This document shows positions 16,901 through 26,393 of a stretch of DNA of 44,680 nucleotides, one piece after another (the first letter of the stretch is position 1; each line of letters begins with the position of its first letter). The notes beneath the pieces are model-generated. The model worked only from the letters and a program-made list of their open reading frames with translations, had not been told where the DNA came from and did not search any database. Made by a program: the position numbers and the translations under genes. Source of the DNA: Verrucomicrobiota bacterium (GTDB lineage: Bacteria; Verrucomicrobiota; Verrucomicrobiia; Verrucomicrobiales; Verrucomicrobiaceae); assembly GCA_963204975.1 (NCBI GenBank), contig CAUJJC010000074.1, positions 1-44,680 of the forward strand, read 5' to 3'.

Positions 16901-19716
16901 TCAGCCGCTACCGCGCGACCAGTGCCTGTGGCGAGCGTGTAGCTAACGTTCAAGGCATTCGTCGTGTCGCCCGAGCGACTGATGCGGAAGGTGCCGGTGT
17001 TCGGAGCCACGGCTTCCGCTGCACTCGCATCGGTGGCGATGACTGTCACCGTCTGGATAGGTGGAGCCACGGAAAAGGCGGTGGTGTTGAAGGGCAGCAA
17101 AGTCGTGCCGTCACCTGTCGCACCTACGTCAGTCCAGTTTGCCAGCGTGTTAATCTGAGAGCCATAAGCAGGCACAGTGAGTTGGTTGGTGCGCGATCCC
17201 ACATAGGCTCCTCCATCAGACGCCGCGATCAGCGATATGGCAGTGGTGCCGACGGTGAGGCCCGTATTCGCAATCGAGGCCGCAGCGTCAGTGCTGACTT
17301 GGGCGTGGAAAACCTCAGGCGTATGTGTGGAACCCTGGTAGGCATACACTGCCTCCGCAGTGGTGCTATAGCCACGGTTGGCAGCATTTGAGAAACCGAC
17401 GGTGCCAATGTTCGTGGTGGTGGTGCCGGAGACACTGTTGATAACGACGATGCTGCCCGCAGTCACTCCACCTGGGGGCGCGATCCACACCAACTCGCTT
17501 TCACCAAAATCATTGAATGCACCACCAGCGCCGATGGCTTGACCGTTCCATTCATTGTCGCTGAAAAAGATAACGCTGTTTTCAGGAATCGCCGTGAGCG
17601 CGGCGAACGCGAGATCATCCGTGCTATCCGCATTGAAACCTGTGAAAGCGATAGAGCCCGCGCTGAGAGCCGGTGCAGAGCGGAAGGCGTTGAGGGTATA
17701 AGTCTTGGTCGTAGTGCCGTCTTGAGCGGTCACGACCACGTTAATGGTGTTCGCCCCTACGTTGATGCTGATCGCATTGCTGGCGGCACCCGAGGCATTC
17801 GAAGCGCCGTTGACGGTGATCGTTGCTCCCGAATGCGCAGCAGTCGGAGTGATTGTGAAGCTGGTCGTGCTGCTTGCCAGATAGGCGTTGAGCGAAGTTG
17901 TGGATGCCGTGAAGCCATTTAGCACGCCGGGGCTGATCGTCAGCCCGCTGAGATCGGCGTTAGTGGAAGGAGCGACCGTGACGATGGCTGTATTGGAATC
18001 CGCTGTGTTGATCGTATTCGTAGCGCGGACCCAATAGCTCGTAGTCGCAATGAGAGCAGGCGTGGTGAAGCTAGCATTGATCGCGCCGCCGATTGGATTG
18101 TTCGTGTCGCCGCTCGATCCCACATACCATTGGAAGGTCGGTGCGGGACTGCCTGTGGCTGCGGAGGTAAGTGTCGTCGTCGCTCCGTTGGCAATGCTCA
18201 CATTCGCAGGATGCGCAGTGAAGCTGGGCGGTGTGTTCGGCATTGAGATGATCGTGCTAGCCGCCGTTGTGCTTGCGTTGTTGCCTTCATTGTTCTCGGT
18301 GATGGTGTTGGCCGGATCGACAACCACAGCGCCGATAGAGGCCGTGTAGGTCGCGGCGGTGTTTGTGTTCACCGTCACGGTGAGCGTGGTCGAGCTGCTG
18401 GCGTTGATCGTGCCGCCCGTGAAGCTCACGATACCTGACGCGTGTGCGGAAGTGAAGCCCGAACCGCTGGCGCTAACGAACGAAAGTCCTGCGGGCAAAG
18501 TGAATTCCACCGCCACGCCCGTGGCGTTTACCGTGCCACTGTTGTTGACGTTGATCGTGTAGTCGAAATTTGCGCCCGTGTTCGCGGTGGCGGGAACAGT
18601 GAAGGACGAGATGCTCAATTCAGCATTGCTGGCGACAGACACAGGAGCGAAGGCCACACCGCGAAAAGCAAAGTTCGTTCCAGCCGTAGCAAGTGTCGTG
18701 GGCGTTCCCGTCAGTGTGCCCGCCGCACCACTGGCGTCGGAGAGAGAAAAGAGAATGCCAGTGGATGCGGTATTCGTGGTGCCATAGAGCGTCACGTTGC
18801 CGCCGTTCGTAGTCCCGGTGAGGCAGGCGAGACCTGTGACCGCCACCGAACCGCTCGCGACCCAGCTTGTGCCATTGAAGGACCACTTCGCCAAATTCGT
18901 TCCATCCGCAGTGTAAACGGTGTCAAAGCCAGTAGAGGACCAGTTGTTGCCACTCCCGAGATTGGTGAAGTAGAACGCTTGAATCTGTGCCGCAGTGGTG
19001 ATGCTCGCGGTGTAGGTCTGTGGTCCCGTTGTCGGAATCCCGGCACCGATCTTGTGAAGCCCCGTTCCTGGATTTGAGGCACCTGATGCACCGAACAACT
19101 GACCTCCAAGAATAGAGATCTGGCGCATGTTCGGATTACCTGAGTTGCCGTTGTTAATGGTGATCGAAGTGCCCGCGCTGCCTGGCGAAGCGATATAACG
19201 CACACCACCTGAAGCACTCGAGCCTGCTCCCGACAGATAGAACGACGAACCGTCCACAGTCGCAGCGGCACGCACAGCATCAGCGCTGAATCCATCAGTG
19301 ACCGCCGTTGCTACGTTGACCGTGCCTGCGGCATTCACATATCCAAGCACTCGATTCGTGGTCGCCGTTGTATCTGATTGCGGATTCGTTCCGCCCGCTG
19401 CTTTGCGGAAGCCTGCGAAGGTGAGAAGCGAGGTGTCAACGGAACGCGATAGGATGCCTTGCGTCGTTGAAGTGCCCGTGAGGGTGAGCCCTGCCGCCGT
19501 TGCGTCAACGCTGATGACTTGCACGGGAGAAGACTGGCCGGATGCGGTGGTGTATTCCACAAGCCCCACTGGTGCGGCCGTGCTGCCCAGTGCCGCAGAA
19601 CCATCACCCACACGTAGGACGACGAGATTGTCAGTGGTAAAGGGACCGGCTAGTAGAGAGGGGCTGCTTAGCAGGGAAGCTAGCAGCACAGACAGCGAAC
19701 GGATGGATGGTTTCAT
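13936..19716 (-). CDS. Giant exported protein with SdiA-regulated/phytase-like propeller, Calx-beta and two lamin-tail domains
   Basis: The protein has 1926 residues and a signal peptide (1-23, ending SLLAG). Domains by eye: a beta-rich N-terminal region (about 25-355), a CARDB/DUF11-like domain (about 358-485, ending ENNEGNN), an Ig-like domain (492-583), a cadherin-like sandwich (585-675), a beta-rich unit (675-875) and a Calx-beta domain (885-1000). Next come a SdiA-regulated/esterase-like propeller (about 1008-1295, with QEASAVTYN, YDPEGLTYIGGG, QHEGITMD), a cadherin-like repeat, and two lamin-tail domains (about 1412-1585 and 1590-1765). The end is a Ca motif DFDGDGVNNLLEYALG and a beta sandwich (1772-1926). 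SdiA-regulated propellers occur in phytase-like esterases; activity is inferred. It is divergent from the nuclease/PhoX giant gene, with which it shares the C-terminal module. Confidence 0.85.
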   Translation of the reverse strand: MKPSIRSLSVLLASLLSSPSLLAGPFTTDNLVVLRVGDGSAALGSTAAPVGLVEYTTASGQSSPVQVISVDATAAGLTLTGTSTTQGILSRSVDTSLLTFAGFRKAAGGTNPQSDTTATTNRVLGYVNAAGTVNVATAVTDGFSADAVRAAATVDGSSFYLSGAGSSASGGVRYIASPGSAGTSITINNGNSGNPNMRQISILGGQLFGASGASNPGTGLHKIGAGIPTTGPQTYTASITTAAQIQAFYFTNLGSGNNWSSTGFDTVYTADGTNLAKWSFNGTSWVASGSVAVTGLACLTGTTNGGNVTLYGTTNTASTGILFSLSDASGAAGTLTGTPTTLATAGTNFAFRGVAFAPVSVASNAELSISSFTVPATANTGANFDYTINVNNSGTVNATGVAVEFTLPAGLSFVSASGSGFTSAHASGIVSFTGGTINASSSTTLTVTVNTNTAATYTASIGAVVVDPANTITENNEGNNASTTAASTIISMPNTPPSFTAHPANVSIANGATTTLTSAATGSPAPTFQWYVGSSGDTNNPIGGAINASFTTPALIATTSYWVRATNTINTADSNTAIVTVAPSTNADLSGLTISPGVLNGFTASTTSLNAYLASSTTSFTITPTAAHSGATITVNGASNASGAASNAISINVGANTINVVVTAQDGTTTKTYTLNAFRSAPALSAGSIAFTGFNADSTDDLAFAALTAIPENSVIFFSDNEWNGQAIGAGGAFNDFGESELVWIAPPGGVTAGSIVVINSVSGTTTTNIGTVGFSNAANRGYSTTAEAVYAYQGSTHTPEVFHAQVSTDAAASIANTGLTVGTTAISLIAASDGGAYVGSRTNQLTVPAYGSQINTLANWTDVGATGDGTTLLPFNTTAFSVAPPIQTVTVIATDASAAEAVAPNTGTFRISRSGDTTNALNVSYTLATGTGRAVAADFTPALSGTAVINATESFTDITITPVDDLLLEGDETVELTITDTVDYDLGATVTASVTITENDLTVNLANYVRVGRFDLPEPTRTSLPPGTPASNLLCQEASAVTYNWDTDSLFITGDGGRSITQVSKTGVLIDTMTLALGSSPQGTDFYDPEGLTYIGGGQFVMSEERDRQLVKFTYAAGTTLSRTSPGVQTVKIGTFVDNTGTEGLSWDPQTSGFIVLKEITPMGIFQTGVDFNAGTATNGSPTTVNSTNLFDPALLGMTDTADVFALSNLTALNGQAQAGNMLVLSQENARVVNVDRSGNIHSTLNIQSDVGNPLTPAGQQHEGITMDSVGNIYIVNENGGGSIDYPQLWVYSPSAVPNQPASAVAVSNGVTSIMENTSTAARIKVGDIVVTDDGLGTNTLSISGTDAASFELTGTELFLKAGVVLDFETKTSYSISIDVDDSTVGGAPDVSASFTLNVQDQVVETPPAAVLVITEVAPWSSSNSPGILADWFELTNVSASAVTLTGYKMDDNSFGFGTSVALNGITTIAPGESVIFIETADLPGKTTAFINTWFGGSAPVGLQIGSYTGSGVGLSSSGDGVIVFNAAGTEQCRVTFGASAGPTYRTFDNTLAHNNVTVSLLSQAGVNGAFAAAANANEVGSPGYSAPGVLRITEVAPWGSGNSPYLADWFEVTNIGGRAVDMTGWKMDDSSESPAAAAALTGIVSIAPGESVIYLETATPATTINSFRSTWFGASPPVGLQVGSYTGSGIGLSTGSDAVNLFDSNNVRQAKVFFGASTSSAPFKTFDNSLTSENTSLTQFSAIGYNGAFAGVNDANEIGSPGIRTIATPVNTWRQTYFGSSANSGNAADTADFDGDGVNNLLEYALGANPANGNGDDGIAALPVGISGSASDQPLLQDRLYLSFSIPQTAPADVTYTVQASDSLGTWTDVARKVGTGAWTWLDGGTARLYTSVQAPYELVQVGDLAPRDNNNTRRFMRLQVSAP

Positions 19717-20025
19717 AGGCGCAGTGAAGTCACCCTTGTTAGCGGTGTTGCGCGCACGTCCTCAAACATCGTTGTGTGACGATGCCGCCAGTGAATAAAG
19801 CGTCACTATTTTGCTGTAACGAAATCGCGTGACGGACCTGCCTTATTACCCGCTAAACAAGCAGGCTGGGTGTGCCGATTTCGTTGCATGAGAGAATGAC
19901 GACAGCGATCAAAAGCCCATTCTAAAAGGCGTGCAGCGCGTTACATCGAGTTTGGAAACACTATCGTCGCTTGAGGGTGGGCAGCCAGAGGCCTTCGTCG
20001 GTGAAACCCCAAAATCCTAGCCGAC
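19717..20025. promoter_or_regulatory. Divergent promoter region of the two giant exported proteins
   Basis: This 309-bp gap has no gene. It holds TGTGTGACG (19773-19781, same as 9633-9641) inside a small CATCG/CGATG stem (19767-19784). It also holds a dyad CGTCAC (19801-19806) / GTGACG (19829-19834) with TGTAACG between the arms, and an AT-rich stretch to about 19920. TGTAACGAA also occurs upstream of the PstS-like gene (40157-40165). These are candidate binding sites for a shared regulator. Confidence 0.35.
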
Positions 20026-23000
20026 ATGCTGCTCACCACCCACCTGCACAAGTTCGTCCTGTTCCTCGGTTCCATGTTTGTTGCATCGACGATGATGGTT
20101 GCTGCCGATGTCGTCGCCTACTGGAACTTCAACAACATCCCAGCCATCGCAGCAGCAAACACGCCTGGCAATGGCGGTGTGCCCACATCCATCACTCCGA
20201 CATCTGGATCGGGAACGCTATCGCTCTCTGGTTACACGGGTGCGGTAGATGACTTTGCGGGCAGCACCATCAATGCCATCGGCGCGGATGCGTCCGGCGC
20301 TTCATTGAGTCTCGTGGGAGGAGTGTCTTCGGTTACGGGTAACGGCAGCTACATCGAGATCACACTGAATCTCACGAACTATGCGAACCCCATCGTGACC
20401 TTTGCCACGCGAGGAACATCATCAGGCTACAATAGCGGTCTATGGCCCTACAGCGTGGGTGGCGGTGCGTTCACTAATATCGGAGTTAGCACCGCAAGCA
20501 CATCCACCACCTACGCTCTTGCACCCGCAATCGATCTCAGCGCCGCCAATGCTGTGGATGGTGCTTCTAACGTGCGTCTGCGCTACACCTTGAGCGGCGC
20601 GACATCGGCCACTGGCAACAACCGCATCGACAACTTGCAGATCAACGCCACGCTCACCTCTGACACTGTGCCGCCAGCGCCGATCACCTTCGTGCCAGCC
20701 GACAATGCCACCAGCGTGCCCATCACCGTCACGCCCAGCATCATCTTCAATGAAACTGTGCAGAAAGACACGAGCGGCGACTTTGTCATCAAGCTCAGCA
20801 GTGACAACAGCATCGTGGAAACCATCCCAGTGACTTCGTCGCAGATCACCGTTTCGGGTTCAACCGTAACCATTGCGCCATCTGCATCGCTTGCTCACAC
20901 GACGGGCTACTATGTTGAGATTGCGTCCGGTGCGATCAAGGATTTGTCGAACAATGTGTATGCAGGTATCAGTGGCGCGACGGCATGGAACTTCACAACT
21001 ATAGCTCCGGCAGTGCTGCCGAGCGCCACGAAGGGTTTCACTACTGAGGTCAAAGTGCTGCCAGCAGGCGCGAGCGCGAGTGCAGACTTCTATGCCGAGG
21101 GCAATGGCCAGGGTGCCTTTGCACGGTATGACATTGGATCGTTCAGCTTCAGCAAACTTGACTTTGGTCTCTCCGGCGCGGCGACCATCACAGGCATCAC
21201 ATCCGCCGAGTTCACACTCACCCACAATGATCGCACATTCAGCGCTGGCACGGAGTTGGAGTTCTTCCTGATGACGGACGTCGTCGCTGGTAATTACTCC
21301 GGCAAGACCTTCAATCCAACTTTCATCAATGGCATCGACAATGCTCAGTTTGCTTCTGCTCCCGTATCGCTCGGCAAGTTCCCCTACACACCCAAGGCAG
21401 GAGGTGTGAAGGACACTTTCGCACTCGACCTCAGTCTGGTCACCCCTGCGATCCTGGCGAAGTTGAACACGGGCGAAGAGTTCAGCATCATTCTTGCTGC
21501 CACCACGGCACCTGCTGCGATCACTTACTCGGGCAAGGGCAACACCTTCGATCCCGGCGATCCTGAATTGAAGTTCACAGTCACCGAAACGACTGGTGTG
21601 GATAGCACGCCACCTTCAATTGCGTTGCTCATTCCGGCGGATGGCTCGGGTGGTTTGCCCATCTCTTCAAATTTGAAGGTCTCGTTCAACGAGCTAATTC
21701 AAAAAGGTCCATCGGGAACGATCACCATTCTCCGCAGTGGCGATAACAGCATCTTTGAAACGATCAATATCACCAGCACGCAGGTCGCAGTGAGTCTCGG
21801 TTCGGTGACGATTGATCCAGCGGGCACGCTGGAGTCTGCGGGCAGTTACTATGTGCAGATTTCCAGTGGGGCAATCCAGGACGTCAGCGGCAACAACTTC
21901 GCAGGCATCTCGGACACGACGACGTGGAATTTCAGCACCGCGCAGCCACCGATTACCATCACGGGACCATTCACCATTTCTCAAAACGCACGCGCTGGCA
22001 CGGTGCTCGGTCAGCTCAACACGAACATCAATGGCAAGGAAGGCATCAAGTATTCGATGATCGGTGGTAGCGGTGGCACGACGATGATGAAGGCGACGCC
22101 AGACATGGGCTATGTGGTGAACCCTGTCTTCACAATTGGTGACACGGTCACAGGTGCTGCGGGTGCGCTCAATGCCACCTCTGCTGGCAGTTTCTCGCCC
22201 GTGGGCACACTGGACGGCCTCGGTGCTTATTCGCTGAATGCAACCACTGTGCGCGTCTTTGCCAACCATGAGATCGAACTGCCTGGCACCGGTTCCGCAG
22301 GCTATCCTTACACACTTGCCAATGGCACGGTTATCGCCAAGGGCGGCGCACGGGTCAGCTACTTTGACATCGACAAAGCCAGCCGCCGTGTCGTTGATGC
22401 GGGTCTCGCGATTGCTCGCATGTATGACCGCAGCGGCAATGTCGTTACCAACTCAAGCCAGCTCGAGTTGGGCGGCCTGGATCGCATGTGCTCGGCTTCT
22501 CTTTACGAACCAAACTTGTGGGGCGCAGGTCACGGGCTAGTGGATCGCATCTATATCACGGGTGAAGAGACTTCGACCGCCTTTGGTCATCCACACGGCG
22601 GCTCATACTGGGCTCTGGACACTTCCAATGGCGACTTCTGGGCGCTCCCCGACTTGGGCCGCGGTTCATGGGAGAACGCTGCGCTCGTCGATACCGGCAC
22701 CACCACGCATGTGGCTTTCTTGCTTGGCGATGACGCACAGAGCACGCCCCTTTATCTCTATGTTGGTCAGAAGATCCCTGGTGGGAACTTCGTAGAGCGC
22801 AACGGTCTCAAAGGTGGCCAGCTTTATGTATGGAAGGCCGATAATGGCCATACCACCCCGCAGCAGTTCAACGGCTCCGGCAGCAGTCGTGCCGGGAGCT
22901 GGGTAGCGATCAATGCAAAGAACGCAGGCGCAGCAGGCACCGCTGGTCATGATGCGCAGGGCTACAAAAATGACACGACGCTGCAAAGCGAGGCGGACGC

Positions 23001-26000
23001 TCTGGGAGCGTTTTCTTTCTCACGTCCGGAGGATCTTAGCACGAGTCCAACCGATGGCAGCATCGTGGCTTTCACCTCGACAGGTCGTGGCACGCTTTAC
23101 CCGCTCGACAACTGGGGCGACACTTACATTCTCGACATCGACTTTGATGTTTCTGCCACTCCCACGAGCGGATTCCTGCGCATCATTTACAGTGGTGATG
23201 ACGCAGGCAACGGCCAGTTCATGAGTCCTGAGGAAGGCCTGCGCTGCCCGGATAATCTCGACTGGGCGGACGATGGTTCGATCTATGTGCAGGAGGATCA
23301 ATCAAACCAGGTCGGCAGCTTCGGTGCGGCTGGTTTTGAGACTTCCATCTGGCGTCTAGACATCACCGGCGATTATTCAGATAACAATGCTGGCGGAAGC
23401 ATCGTCGCGCAGGTCACACGCATCACACAGACAGATCGCAGCACGGTGTTGCCGCTCGGCTCCACGGACACGAATCCAGGCGATGTGGGCAATTGGGAAT
23501 CCTCCGGCATTATTGATGTGTCATCACTCTTTGGCGAAGCAGCAGGCACGCTTTTCTTGTTCGACATCCAGGCACACTCCGTGAACAACGGACTCATCTC
23601 CTCGAAGCAACTCTTTGAAGGTGCTCAGCTCTGCTTCTTGGAGCGCGGGATCGAGATGGGTGCCTTCGCCCTGAACCCCAACACTGGTGTTCTCACGCTG
23701 GCAAACCCTGCCGCTCTTGATGCAGTGAATCAACCTTCTCATGCGCTGCGGCTTCATGCTTTTGACGGCACGAATCACACGCTGGGAACCATCACGATCA
23801 ATGTGACGAACGCGGCTGTTCCATCGCCCTCGAACAGCTTCAAGATGGCTACCTTCAACACCTCGCACTATCGCGATACGGACAACGCGCTGATCAATGA
23901 CCTGTCAGTGCTGACCAACGCCGCCTCGCAGAGCATCGCGCGAGTCATACAACGCAATAACGCGGACATCATCCTGCTCAATGAGTTCGACTACGACGCT
24001 GGCGGCAAGGCGATCAAGCGCTTCAAAGAGAACTACCTCGAAGTAAGCCAGAGTGGCGAGGCTCCAGTCTATTACCCATATATGTTCTTCTCGCCAGTGA
24101 ACACAGGGGTTCATTCTGGCAAAGACTTGGACAACAACGGTTCAGTGGTTAGCACACCAGGGGCTGCAGGCTATGGTGAGGATGCCTTCGGGTTCGGCCT
24201 GCATCCAGGCCAGTATGGATTTGTGGTGCTCTCGAAGTTCCCGATCGACAAAGCGAATGCACGCACCTTCCAGAAGTTCCTGTGGAAAGACATGCCCGGC
24301 GCGATGCTGCCAGACAACCCCAATATCGTTGGCACCGGAGACTGGTATTCCACTGACGAACTGGCTGTCTTCCGCCTCTCTTCAAAGACACACGCGGATG
24401 TGCCGGTGAACATTAATGGCACCATTCTCCATGTCCTCGCCAGCCATCCCACCCCGCCAGTTTTTGATGAAGGAGCGCCGTGGATCACGGGTGTCGATCA
24501 CAACGGTCGCCGCAACAGCGACGAGATTCGTTTTTGGAACGACTACATCACACCCGCTAACAGCGCCTACATCTATGATGACACGGAAACCTCCGCCGCT
24601 CCTGGCGGTGGCTTGCCGCCAAACTCACGTTTCGTGATCTGCGGCGATCAGAACTCCGACAACAACGAGGGTGATGGCACTGATCCGGCGATCAAGCAGC
24701 TCATCGGCGGCATCGCCACCGTGGGCGGCGCGCCGATCCCAGCAAACATCCTCGTCAACAGCACCTTTGTTCCAGGCGGCGGTGCCGGCACTGACCCTGA
24801 TGATACGGCGGCCTTCAGCGGCGGTGTGCGCGTGGATTATGTCTTACCCTCCGTTTTCGGTCTCACTGTGAACAGTGGTGGAGTTTTCTGGCCCAGCGCC
24901 ACCTCCGGCGATCCTATCGTGGCCGCGCTCAGTGCCACTGATCACCATCTCGTGTATGTGAACCTCACTCTCTCTGGCGTGGAGTTGCCGCCGAGCACCG
25001 ACCTCGTCACCTACTACGCCCCTGCGCAGGGCCTTGTCGGAGCACCGCTCCAGGCAGCGCTACACAACATCATTGATAACCACGCCGTGATTGACTACGG
25101 CACCATTGATGAGGTGATGCAAGTCATTGACGAAGCCAGCGGCAACAGCACTCAGGTGCGCCTGCTTTACTCCAACGCCAACCTGCCTAAGACGAGCAAC
25201 AACATTGCTGGAGGCTGGAACCGTGAGCATGTCTGGCCACGCAGCGATGGCGTAGGCGATGAAGGCCCGGACTATAGCGACCTGCACCATCTCTTCCCCT
25301 GCAAAGACAGCGTCAACAGCTTGCGCAGCAACCTGCCCTACGATGAGAGCGCCAACCTGGACAGCGCCCCCTTCGCTCCAGAGTCCTTTAAAGACAATGA
25401 TTCCTGGGAGCCTCTGGATCGTGACAAAGGTATCGTCGCACGCGCCCAACTCTACATGATGACACGCTACGATGGCGGCGAGCCGCTCACCGTTGATCTC
25501 CAGCTGGCGGATAACACTTCGCCCACCGGAACGCAGGGTGTGCTCACCACGCTGCTCGCCTGGCACAAAGCCTTCCCACCAACCGACTACGAGCGTGCAC
25601 GCAACAACGCCATTTACGCCGGAGCCAACGTCAGTGGCACCACCTATGCGCAGGGAAATCGCAACCCCTTCATTGACTTCCCGCAATTCGCCGACGCCAT
25701 CTTCCTGAATGCCGCCACGACTTCTTTTGAGAAATGGCAAATGCAACAGTTCACTCTAGCCCAACTCGCCAGCGGCAACATCGCTTCGGCGAATGGTGAT
25801 GCCGATGGCGATGGACTGAGCAACTACGCCGAGTTTCTCCTTGGCGGCGACCCCAGCAAAGGAGACGACACGCCCGTAGCTGTAGCCCGCACTGGCAATC
25901 AGATCACGCTCACCTTCCATCGCCCTCACGGCATCACTGAGCAGGCCAATGTGCAATACAGCTCTAATCTCGTTAACTGGACCAACGTGCCGAACTGGCA

Positions 26001-26100
26001 AACCACAACAATGGTGACCAATCTCGGCGACTATGATCGCCTTGAGTTCTCAACAACCTTGAGCGGCGAGACACTGTTCTGGCGTGTGAAGTTCGAGTAA
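20026..26100 (+). CDS. Giant exported fusion of PhoX-like phosphatase, DNase I-like nuclease and endonuclease I domains
   Basis: The protein has 2024 residues; the signal peptide ends about residue 27 (MMVAA, then DVVAYWNF). Order: a beta-rich N-terminal domain (about 28-210), a Big_5 Ig-like repeat (about 213-325), a DNRLRE/CBM-like domain (about 328-520), a second Big_5 (about 524-640) and a PhoX/DUF839 domain (about 665-1215). The PhoX part shows DGLGAY near 728, NHEI near 747, ITGEETS near 844, SRPED near 998 and VQED near 1088. An endonuclease/exonuclease/phosphatase domain follows (about 1270-1645: MATFNTS, LLNEFDYD, VICGDQNSD, DHHLVYV). Then comes an endonuclease I domain (about 1665-1895: WNREHVWPRS near 1729, SDLHHLFP). 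The end is DADGDGLSNYAEF near 1926 and a beta sandwich. It could cut extracellular DNA and release phosphate in one polypeptide. Substrates are inferred from family. Confidence 0.88.
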   Translation: MLLTTHLHKFVLFLGSMFVASTMMVAADVVAYWNFNNIPAIAAANTPGNGGVPTSITPTSGSGTLSLSGYTGAVDDFAGSTINAIGADASGASLSLVGGVSSVTGNGSYIEITLNLTNYANPIVTFATRGTSSGYNSGLWPYSVGGGAFTNIGVSTASTSTTYALAPAIDLSAANAVDGASNVRLRYTLSGATSATGNNRIDNLQINATLTSDTVPPAPITFVPADNATSVPITVTPSIIFNETVQKDTSGDFVIKLSSDNSIVETIPVTSSQITVSGSTVTIAPSASLAHTTGYYVEIASGAIKDLSNNVYAGISGATAWNFTTIAPAVLPSATKGFTTEVKVLPAGASASADFYAEGNGQGAFARYDIGSFSFSKLDFGLSGAATITGITSAEFTLTHNDRTFSAGTELEFFLMTDVVAGNYSGKTFNPTFINGIDNAQFASAPVSLGKFPYTPKAGGVKDTFALDLSLVTPAILAKLNTGEEFSIILAATTAPAAITYSGKGNTFDPGDPELKFTVTETTGVDSTPPSIALLIPADGSGGLPISSNLKVSFNELIQKGPSGTITILRSGDNSIFETINITSTQVAVSLGSVTIDPAGTLESAGSYYVQISSGAIQDVSGNNFAGISDTTTWNFSTAQPPITITGPFTISQNARAGTVLGQLNTNINGKEGIKYSMIGGSGGTTMMKATPDMGYVVNPVFTIGDTVTGAAGALNATSAGSFSPVGTLDGLGAYSLNATTVRVFANHEIELPGTGSAGYPYTLANGTVIAKGGARVSYFDIDKASRRVVDAGLAIARMYDRSGNVVTNSSQLELGGLDRMCSASLYEPNLWGAGHGLVDRIYITGEETSTAFGHPHGGSYWALDTSNGDFWALPDLGRGSWENAALVDTGTTTHVAFLLGDDAQSTPLYLYVGQKIPGGNFVERNGLKGGQLYVWKADNGHTTPQQFNGSGSSRAGSWVAINAKNAGAAGTAGHDAQGYKNDTTLQSEADALGAFSFSRPEDLSTSPTDGSIVAFTSTGRGTLYPLDNWGDTYILDIDFDVSATPTSGFLRIIYSGDDAGNGQFMSPEEGLRCPDNLDWADDGSIYVQEDQSNQVGSFGAAGFETSIWRLDITGDYSDNNAGGSIVAQVTRITQTDRSTVLPLGSTDTNPGDVGNWESSGIIDVSSLFGEAAGTLFLFDIQAHSVNNGLISSKQLFEGAQLCFLERGIEMGAFALNPNTGVLTLANPAALDAVNQPSHALRLHAFDGTNHTLGTITINVTNAAVPSPSNSFKMATFNTSHYRDTDNALINDLSVLTNAASQSIARVIQRNNADIILLNEFDYDAGGKAIKRFKENYLEVSQSGEAPVYYPYMFFSPVNTGVHSGKDLDNNGSVVSTPGAAGYGEDAFGFGLHPGQYGFVVLSKFPIDKANARTFQKFLWKDMPGAMLPDNPNIVGTGDWYSTDELAVFRLSSKTHADVPVNINGTILHVLASHPTPPVFDEGAPWITGVDHNGRRNSDEIRFWNDYITPANSAYIYDDTETSAAPGGGLPPNSRFVICGDQNSDNNEGDGTDPAIKQLIGGIATVGGAPIPANILVNSTFVPGGGAGTDPDDTAAFSGGVRVDYVLPSVFGLTVNSGGVFWPSATSGDPIVAALSATDHHLVYVNLTLSGVELPPSTDLVTYYAPAQGLVGAPLQAALHNIIDNHAVIDYGTIDEVMQVIDEASGNSTQVRLLYSNANLPKTSNNIAGGWNREHVWPRSDGVGDEGPDYSDLHHLFPCKDSVNSLRSNLPYDESANLDSAPFAPESFKDNDSWEPLDRDKGIVARAQLYMMTRYDGGEPLTVDLQLADNTSPTGTQGVLTTLLAWHKAFPPTDYERARNNAIYAGANVSGTTYAQGNRNPFIDFPQFADAIFLNAATTSFEKWQMQQFTLAQLASGNIASANGDADGDGLSNYAEFLLGGDPSKGDDTPVAVARTGNQITLTFHRPHGITEQANVQYSSNLVNWTNVPNWQTTTMVTNLGDYDRLEFSTTLSGETLFWRVKFE

Positions 26101-26172
26101 ACCGTCGCCACCCAGCCACCGGACATCGTAAGTCCAACGAATCAATAGTGTTGATCGAATCCGTCCGCTCAT

Positions 26173-26391
26173 ATGCAAAAGCTAATCACGATCTATCTCG
26201 ACAATATGGCCTACGACGGCATGACCGTGTTAAAAGGTCACGCCAATCGTCATGGCCAGGCAGAAGAGCACTTGAAGGAACTTCTCGCGGACGGCTGGTG
26301 GATAGTCTCCACCTGCTCCATGGGCGGCGCGGCTGATGGATACTCAGCCAGGGGCTGGCTAGCGGTTGTTCTGGAGAGAAACGAACCCTGA
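26173..26391 (+). CDS. Small conserved-looking hypothetical protein
   Basis: The protein has 72 residues from the ATG at 26173, reading MQKLITIYLDN, then HGQAEEHLKELLADGWWIVS, then GWLAVVLE. The pattern (short strand, helix with EEHL, LxDGWxIVS strand, closing GWLAVVLE strand) looks like a compact alpha/beta domain. I have the impression of a small family conserved in verrucomicrobia and planctomycetes, but no function is known to me. It is 72 bp after the giant nuclease gene on the same strand and convergent with the HtrA-like gene, whose stop is 2 bp away. Codon use is consistent with a real gene. Confidence 0.6.
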   Translation: MQKLITIYLDNMAYDGMTVLKGHANRHGQAEEHLKELLADGWWIVSTCSMGGAADGYSARGWLAVVLERNEP

Positions 26392-26393
26392 AA

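Noticed and set aside
14134-17391. Two long plus-strand open frames opposite the 1926-residue gene
   Set aside because: Their translations are low in hydrophobic order and match no fold, while the minus strand encodes recognisable Calx-beta, propeller and lamin-tail domains.
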